Below are positions 59,343-64,000 of a stretch of 64,000 bases of DNA, in pieces. A program made the position numbers and the translations under genes. Within the stretch, counting starts at the first letter, position 1, and every line of letters starts with the position of its first letter. This DNA is from Pararheinheimera sp036782235 (GTDB lineage Bacteria > Pseudomonadota > Gammaproteobacteria > Enterobacterales > Alteromonadaceae). Location: assembly GCF_036782235.1 (NCBI RefSeq), contig NZ_DAIPZL010000008.1, positions 1 to 64,000 on the forward strand. The letters run 5' to 3'. The notes beneath the pieces were generated by a model that worked only from the letters and a program-made list of their open reading frames with translations, was not told where the DNA came from and did no database searches.

Positions 59343-61481
59343 TCAGGCGAGGGGCAAATCAACATAAAAACAGCTGCCAACCCCTTCTTCTGAGCTAAAG
59401 CTGATGCGCCCATTCATGCGTTCCACCAGCTCTTTACAAATGGCCAGCCCCAGGCCTGTACCCTGTTGTCTTTTGCTACTGGAGGCATCGGCCTGACTGA
59501 ATTTCTGGAAAATCATCGGCCGGAATTGTTGTGGAATGCCTTCGCCGCTGTCACAAACACTGATGCGGATAAAACCAGGCACAGTGCTGATCCCAAGCCT
59601 TACCACAGAATTGTCAGGCGAAAACTTAATGGCATTGGACAACAAATTGGCCAGCACCTGCTGCAAACGCAGGCTATCGACTAATACCGGCACATCTTCA
59701 GCCGGGCGGCTGAGCTCAAGCCGGATCCCCCTTTTGCTGCCTGAAACCTGATTGGCTTCCACACTGATGGTCAGAATTGGCATTAACAACAGGGGTTTGA
59801 TATCAAAGCTCATACCACCTGCGGCAATTTTTTCCAGATCTAATAAGTCGTTAATCAGCAGCGTCAGTCTTTTGCTATTGTCATAAGCCACCTGCAACAT
59901 ATGTTGTTTGAGCGCTGCATGGCCTTCATCTTCCAGCACCTGATGGCACAATAAATCCAGTGCACCGGAAATTGAGGTCAGTGGCGTGCGCAGCTCGTGA
60001 CTCACAGTAGCAACAAACTCATCTTTCATCTGCGCCACTCTTTTACGCTCGGTAATGTCGCTGAGCACCAGATACACTTTTTCCAACTGATGCGTATCCA
60101 CGGCAAATTGCGGATATAAGTCCAGATTGCACCACAAATAAGCCTGCAATTCAGCATGCCAAAAACCTATCTCTTCACTGGTTTTACCTTCGCCCGACAC
60201 CAACACGTCCAGCACCGGTTGCAGCGGCGCTGGCGGCAACGCTTGTGGCGGGTTGATTTGCCAGTCACCTGGCAGCGCCGAGTTGCCTTGCAACTGCGCC
60301 ATGGTCAGTCCCATCAGCTTTAACGCAGCCGGATTAACATCCACCAGTTGGGCACTGGCGTTATAAATCAACACCCCCTGCCCCATATGTAAAAACAACT
60401 GATGAAAACGGGCTTCAGATTCGGCACGTTGTTTGGCTAACCGCTCGGCCAGCATCAGCGCCTGTTGCTGCCGGCTTAATAGCTCTAATACTAATAAAAA
60501 CAATAAGCTGCTAATAGCCAAACCGGAAAGCGGCAAGGACCAGTTCAACAACGAATTGAATTGACGCTCAAAGGCCTGACGACTGGTTAGGGTTAATAAC
60601 CATTGATGGCCATAAGCCGGGATCAGATAACGGCTGGAAAATAGCGCCTGATGATGAGGTTCTGGCTCGTGCCAACGTGCAGAGTTGTGCATCAGCGTTG
60701 CATCTGAGGCTGGTTCACCATCATGAATGGTAAAGTCCACCATCAGTTCTTTGTTGCCCAGAATGCCCCGCATCAGATCGTCCATCCGGTAAGGGCTGTA
60801 AACAAAACCAAATAACGCCGCCCAACGTTCGGCAGCAGTAGTAACGGGTCTGTTGTTATGAAACACCGGCACATACATTAAAAAACCGGCTTGCTGCGGG
60901 CCTTTAATTTCCTGTTTTAACGTCACTTTACCGGAAATGCTGGTGCTGTTGTGCTCCACCGCATATTGCATCGCTTTACGGCGTACAGACTCTGAAAACA
61001 TATCGTAACCAAGGGCGGCCCTGTTTCGGTCGTTGTCGGGCTCCAGATACATAATGGCGGTGTAAAAATCACGTTGTCCTGCGGGGTACATCAGTGGTAA
61101 ATGCTCGGCTTTTGCCATGGTCTGATAAACCGCAAGTTCGGCCGCCGGAATGGCTTTGACCACGCCAACCCCCTGAATACCGGGGTAGTTTTGTTCCAGT
61201 TTGAGCCTGGCAACAAAGTTGCGCCATTCTTTGCTGTCTACCTGCTCACTGGCATCAAATAAAGCGGCACCACTTAATAAAATTTGTTCGTGGCCCTGTA
61301 AGCGTTTTTGAATAGCAGCCAACACTTCGCGGTTATGGAGTTCAAACTCAGCCTCAGCCCTTTGCTGTTGATTAGTCAAAAGGCCATGCCATAAGGCTGC
61401 TGTGGCCAGCAAACCCAATAACAAAATCAGCCAGGCAGCAACGCCTCTTGGACTAAAAGCAGTTTGAACCAGTAATTTCAT
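59343..61481 (-). CDS. CHASE-domain sensor histidine kinase
   Basis: 712 residues from ATG 61481; a TTG 12 bp upstream is possible. N-terminal transmembrane helix (about 15-35), a periplasmic CHASE domain (about 70-270, with GIQGVGVVKAIP... and YDMFSESVRRKAMQYA), a second transmembrane helix (SGLAISSLLFLLVLELL), a PAS domain, HisKA (VSHELRTPLTSISG) and HATPase (LLSNAIKFSPDN, CDSGEGIP, GTGLGLAICKELVERM). The kinase core closely resembles that of the big hybrid kinase at 25839 (TVSHELRTPLT(A/S)ISGAL), pointing to related paralogues. It has no receiver of its own; a partner regulator (62939) is encoded one gene away. Confidence 0.9.
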   Translation of the reverse strand: MKLLVQTAFSPRGVAAWLILLLGLLATAALWHGLLTNQQQRAEAEFELHNREVLAAIQKRLQGHEQILLSGAALFDASEQVDSKEWRNFVARLKLEQNYPGIQGVGVVKAIPAAELAVYQTMAKAEHLPLMYPAGQRDFYTAIMYLEPDNDRNRAALGYDMFSESVRRKAMQYAVEHNSTSISGKVTLKQEIKGPQQAGFLMYVPVFHNNRPVTTAAERWAALFGFVYSPYRMDDLMRGILGNKELMVDFTIHDGEPASDATLMHNSARWHEPEPHHQALFSSRYLIPAYGHQWLLTLTSRQAFERQFNSLLNWSLPLSGLAISSLLFLLVLELLSRQQQALMLAERLAKQRAESEARFHQLFLHMGQGVLIYNASAQLVDVNPAALKLMGLTMAQLQGNSALPGDWQINPPQALPPAPLQPVLDVLVSGEGKTSEEIGFWHAELQAYLWCNLDLYPQFAVDTHQLEKVYLVLSDITERKRVAQMKDEFVATVSHELRTPLTSISGALDLLCHQVLEDEGHAALKQHMLQVAYDNSKRLTLLINDLLDLEKIAAGGMSFDIKPLLLMPILTISVEANQVSGSKRGIRLELSRPAEDVPVLVDSLRLQQVLANLLSNAIKFSPDNSVVRLGISTVPGFIRISVCDSGEGIPQQFRPMIFQKFSQADASSSKRQQGTGLGLAICKELVERMNGRISFSSEEGVGSCFYVDLPLA

Positions 61482-61644
61482 CAACAGAGACAAGGATTTA
61501 TCATATTAATGTTGATTATATTAGCGCTAATTTTACACTCTGAATATGCGGCGAAAGTTTTATATGCAAAGGCCAGAACCCTTGCCCACAAAGCACAGGG
61601 CTTTAACTCAACCTTAATGTATGTAACAGGAAGACCGCTTTTTT

Positions 61645-62874
61645 TCATTTGAGCCAATCGGACAACAGCTGAACCTGCACCCACTCACCTGCCTCGATAT
61701 CGGCCGACTCCAGCGCCAGCGGCACCAGACAATCGGCCGCCAATAACGAAGACAACATGCCAGAGCTGTCCATGGTAACAGGCGCGACCTGCAACTGCCC
61801 ATCTGTCACGGAGAGCACAGCTCGCTGAAAATCCAGCCGGCCCGGTTTTTTGCGGAATTTGCGTTTAACCAGAGCAGCAAGCTCAAGCGACATTTTGCAT
61901 GTTTCACCAGCGAGTTTACGCAAAGCTGGTTGTGCCAGCTGATCCAATGTAATCACAGCCGACACCGGGTTACCGGGCAAACCAAAAAACCAGCAGTGGC
62001 CAAGTTTGCCAAACGCAAAAGGTTTACCGGGTTTCATCGCCACCTGCCAGAAATTTATCTGGCCAAGCTCCGACAACACCTGACGGGTGTAATCAGCATC
62101 ACCAACCGATACCCCGCCACTGGTAACAAGCGCATCGACTTCAGAGGCGGCCTGGTCAAAGGCGGCTTTGAGCAAAACCGGATCATCGGCAATCCAGCCA
62201 TAATCAACCAGCTCCACATCCAGACGCTGTAACATAGCGCCTATTACAAATCTGTTGCTGTCATACAACTGACCTTCACCCAGCGCAAGACCGGGCGCCA
62301 CCAGCTCATCGCCGGTGGACATCACTCCCACTTTCAACCTTTGATAAACCGGAAGCTCTGCAAAACCTAAGGTGGCAGCCAGACCAAGCTGCAAAGGGCC
62401 AAGGCGCTCGCCACGGCGCAGCACTGTGGCATCTTTGTTAATTTCACTACCGGCCAAACGCACATGCTCGCCCATTTTGGGTTCGATACAAAGTTGCACC
62501 AGACCTTCGTCAGTCAGCTTGACCTGCTCCTGCATCACTACTGTGTCCAGCCCCTGCGGCAGCTTGGCCCCTGTCATAATGCGAATACAACAACCCGCTG
62601 TTAATTCACCCTGATAAGGATGTCCGGCCAGACTTTGCCCAATCAGATGGAAAGTTTTGCTGCTGGCGACATCGGCATAACAAAAGGCATAACCATCCAT
62701 AGCTGCATTGGTATAAGCCGGAATTTGCAAAGGTGAGTGAATGTCCTCAGCCAATACCATACCGAGCGCCTGAGACAAAGGCACTTGTTGCACCTGCTGG
62801 TGGCAGCTGACAGCTTCCAGCAACTGCGCAAGCGCCTGCTGAAACGACAACATTGGTTTTTTTTCCTTCGGCAT
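61645..62874 (-). CDS. moeA: Molybdopterin molybdenumtransferase MoeA
   Basis: Inserts molybdate into adenylylated molybdopterin. 409 residues, E. coli length. GGAG seven bases upstream supports 62874. Seen: NAAMDGYAF, IMTGAKLPQGLDTVVMQE, STGDELV, LVTSGGVSVGDADYT, the conserved MKPGKPFAFG, FGLPGNPVSA, and the small C-terminal domain IV. It completes the Moco pathway begun in the moa operon, here separated from it by the decarboxylase and kinase genes and read in the opposite direction. Confidence 0.95.
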   Translation of the reverse strand: MPKEKKPMLSFQQALAQLLEAVSCHQQVQQVPLSQALGMVLAEDIHSPLQIPAYTNAAMDGYAFCYADVASSKTFHLIGQSLAGHPYQGELTAGCCIRIMTGAKLPQGLDTVVMQEQVKLTDEGLVQLCIEPKMGEHVRLAGSEINKDATVLRRGERLGPLQLGLAATLGFAELPVYQRLKVGVMSTGDELVAPGLALGEGQLYDSNRFVIGAMLQRLDVELVDYGWIADDPVLLKAAFDQAASEVDALVTSGGVSVGDADYTRQVLSELGQINFWQVAMKPGKPFAFGKLGHCWFFGLPGNPVSAVITLDQLAQPALRKLAGETCKMSLELAALVKRKFRKKPGRLDFQRAVLSVTDGQLQVAPVTMDSSGMLSSLLAADCLVPLALESADIEAGEWVQVQLLSDWLK

Positions 62875-62900
62875 AAGATAGCTCCGTATTCACAAGGCTC

Positions 62901-62938
62901 TGCTGCTGACGGTGGTTATTGCGCTGTGGTCAGCAGCA
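62901..62938. repeat. 10-bp inverted repeat between narP-like gene and moeA
   Basis: TGCTGCTGAC (62901-62910) and GTCAGCAGCA (62929-62938), perfect, ending at the regulator's stop codon. No T-run on the minus strand, so it may be a processing or attenuation stem. Confidence 0.45.
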
Positions 62939-63595
62939 CTAGCTGCCTTGACGCCCCTGGTGATTCACCATCCAGACCGCAGCTTCCACCCTGGAGCGTA
63001 AATTCAGTTTTTTCAGCAGGTGTTTGACATGCACCTTCACTGTGCCGTCGGAAATATCCAGCTCACGGGCAATCAGTTTATTGCTCTGACCTTTGGCGAT
63101 CAGACTAAGAATTTCATATTCACGGTTGGTCAGGCTGTTAATGTCAGCGGCTGGTTTTTCCGCCGGACGGCGAATGGCGGTAGCAAGGGCAGCGTTCACG
63201 GCGTCGCTTAACACCATTTTGCCACTGGCGGCTTTTTTAATTTGCTCCAATAGTTCATCCGGATCTGAGTCTTTTAACAGATAACCGTCAGCGCCAAGAC
63301 CAATGGCCTTAATCACATCTTCGTTACTGTCCGACACCGTCAGCATCACAATACGGGAGGTGACACCTTCGTCCCGCAGCCGTTTTAAGGTTTCCAGCCC
63401 GTCCATCCCCTGCATATTTAAATCCAGAATAATTAAATCCGGATCCAGTTCAGGCGCTGTGGTGAGTGCTTCAGCGCCAGACCCCGCTTCGACCACCACT
63501 TCAAATTCAGCCTCAAAAGCCAATAACTGGCGTAATCCTTTGCGTAGCAGCGGGTGGTCGTCCACCAGCATTACTGTGGTTTTACAATCTGACAT
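62939..63595 (-). CDS. narP: NarL/NarP-type response regulator
   Basis: 218 residues from ATG 63595, with GGAG six bases upstream. Receiver domain with acidic pair (MLVDDHPLLRKGL), phospho-acceptor Asp in LIILDLNMQGMDG, Lys in GYLLKDSDPDE; LuxR-type helix-turn-helix in LTNREYEILSLIAKGQSNKLIARELD then VKVHVKHLLKKL. Overall text is close to NarP/NarL, and the narK gene divergent from it carries a NarL-like 7-2-7 site. Its own sensor is not adjacent unless the CHASE kinase at 59343 plays that part; classical NarX/NarQ has a different periplasmic domain. Confidence 0.85.
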   Translation of the reverse strand: MSDCKTTVMLVDDHPLLRKGLRQLLAFEAEFEVVVEAGSGAEALTTAPELDPDLIILDLNMQGMDGLETLKRLRDEGVTSRIVMLTVSDSNEDVIKAIGLGADGYLLKDSDPDELLEQIKKAASGKMVLSDAVNAALATAIRRPAEKPAADINSLTNREYEILSLIAKGQSNKLIARELDISDGTVKVHVKHLLKKLNLRSRVEAAVWMVNHQGRQGS

Positions 63596-63658
63596 CTTTT
63601 GCTCCAACACTGTCTGGGACTGATGCGCTTATGCTGCATGCTTGTCTGACCGATAAAG

Positions 63659-63672
63659 TTGATTTATATCAT
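63659..63672 (+). promoter_or_regulatory. FNR-like site between narP-like gene and narK
   Basis: TTGATTTATATCAT matches TTGAT-N4-ATCAA except for the last base. It is 64-77 bp from the regulator's start and about 240 bp from narK. Confidence 0.55.
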
Positions 63673-63782
63673 GTCTGGCGCAAAGACCGGACAAAGTGCA
63701 AAATGCCCGGAATTTCCCTTTGGCAAAATCACGAACATAAACCATTGTTTATAAAACAAAAATCTGAGAACCTCAGTAAAAA

Positions 63783-63798
63783 TACCACTTTGTAGGTA
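63783..63798 (+). promoter_or_regulatory. NarL/NarP 7-2-7 heptamer pair upstream of narK
   Basis: TACCACT-TT-GTAGGTA: the first heptamer fits TACYNMT fully, the inverted second fits 6 of 7. It is about 113 bp before the narK start, in a 315-bp gap without other genes. Confidence 0.5.
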
Positions 63799-63910
63799 TC
63801 TATTCTGCCCAGGAAACCAGTTTGGACTAACTCCTCAGACTCATTGTGGCCTTGCCGCCATGCCTGCATAGTTTCATCGCACCTTTTGTGGGTTAGCTCG
63901 GAGTGGAACT

Positions 63911-64000
63911 ATGTCGAATTTAAAACGTTGGGAGCCGGAAAACGAAACCTTCTGGCAACAGCAAGGCAGTAAAATTGCAAACCGGAACCTGTGGATTTCC
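63911..64000 (+). CDS. narK: Nitrate/nitrite transporter NarK (partial, runs off the window)
   Basis: Only the first 30 codons are present. GGAG seven bases upstream marks the start. The sequence MSNLKRWEPENETFWQQQG then SKIANRNLWIS matches the N-terminal tail and first helix entry (NRNLWIS) of NNP-family NarK transporters of the major facilitator superfamily. Regulatory FNR- and NarL-like sites lie upstream. The narGHJI nitrate reductase genes are expected just beyond, by analogy with other bacteria. Confidence 0.75.
   Translation, partial: MSNLKRWEPENETFWQQQGSKIANRNLWIS

Noticed and set aside
1..64000. CRISPR arrays, rRNA genes and insertion sequences
   Set aside because: No regularly spaced repeats of CRISPR size, no rRNA sequence and no transposase were seen on either strand.

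Overview
The window looks like the chromosome of a free-living, facultatively respiring gammaproteobacterium of the Rheinheimera/Alishewanella type. This is inferred from gene content and order (nadK-recN-bamE / rnfH-ratA / smpB-ssrA, a large TonB-dependent receptor, GGDEF and sensor-kinase genes, photolyases) and was not tested by any search. There is one scaffold gap of exactly 100 Ns (41882-41981), inside a tRNA-Leu gene.

Layout. 156-8138: a periplasmic-propeller diguanylate cyclase, a LysR regulator divergent from a PACE-type efflux pump, succinate-semialdehyde dehydrogenase and a chemotaxis receptor. 8221-15391: housekeeping block with hrcA-grpE, nadK, SOS-type recN, bamE, the rnfH/ratA pair, smpB and ssrA (tmRNA). 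15392-24471: a roughly 9.1-kb integrated element in the 3' end of ssrA, bounded by 26-bp direct repeats. Its left half holds an HUH replication endonuclease, small genes including a probable excisionase, and a tyrosine integrase. Its right half holds an SRAP protein, a small secreted Cys-rich protein, a MntA-HepT toxin-antitoxin pair, an A+T-rich two-gene ATPase/TOPRIM plus DUF262 operon, and a frameshifted HNH nuclease. The original ssrA terminator now lies beyond the right repeat.

24713-33381: two small membrane/coiled-coil proteins, a very large hybrid histidine kinase overlapping tail-to-tail with an Hpt-REC-REC-GGDEF regulator, then an ABC permease/ATPase pair. The ABC pair, a DUF3299 protein and a DUF2796 protein together resemble the ZrgA-E zinc-acquisition cluster of Vibrio. 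34829-39416: three photolyase/cryptochrome genes of three different classes in one operon, preceded by a promoter resembling those of ECF11 (RpoE-ChrR) sigma factors. 39413-41627: an M28 peptidase and a TPR/transglutaminase-like lipoprotein. 41851-42169: tandem tRNA-Leu(CAG). 42564-53151: a 2OG-Fe(II) oxygenase, nucleoside transport and salvage (nupC, udk, gpt, deoD, deoB), a TonB-dependent receptor and a secreted endonuclease/exonuclease/phosphatase-family protein.

53641-64000: molybdenum cofactor synthesis (structured leader, moaA-mobA-moaB-moaC-moaD-moaE, and moeA), a thiamine-diphosphate 2-keto acid decarboxylase with an FNR-like site, a CHASE-domain sensor kinase, a NarL/NarP-type regulator and the start of narK with FNR- and NarL-like sites. 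This reads as an anaerobic nitrate-respiration region in which the Moco genes supply the cofactor for a nitrate reductase expected just outside the window.

The best candidate for an undescribed system is the overlapping ATPase-TOPRIM / DUF262 gene pair (21263-23781) carried on the ssrA element.
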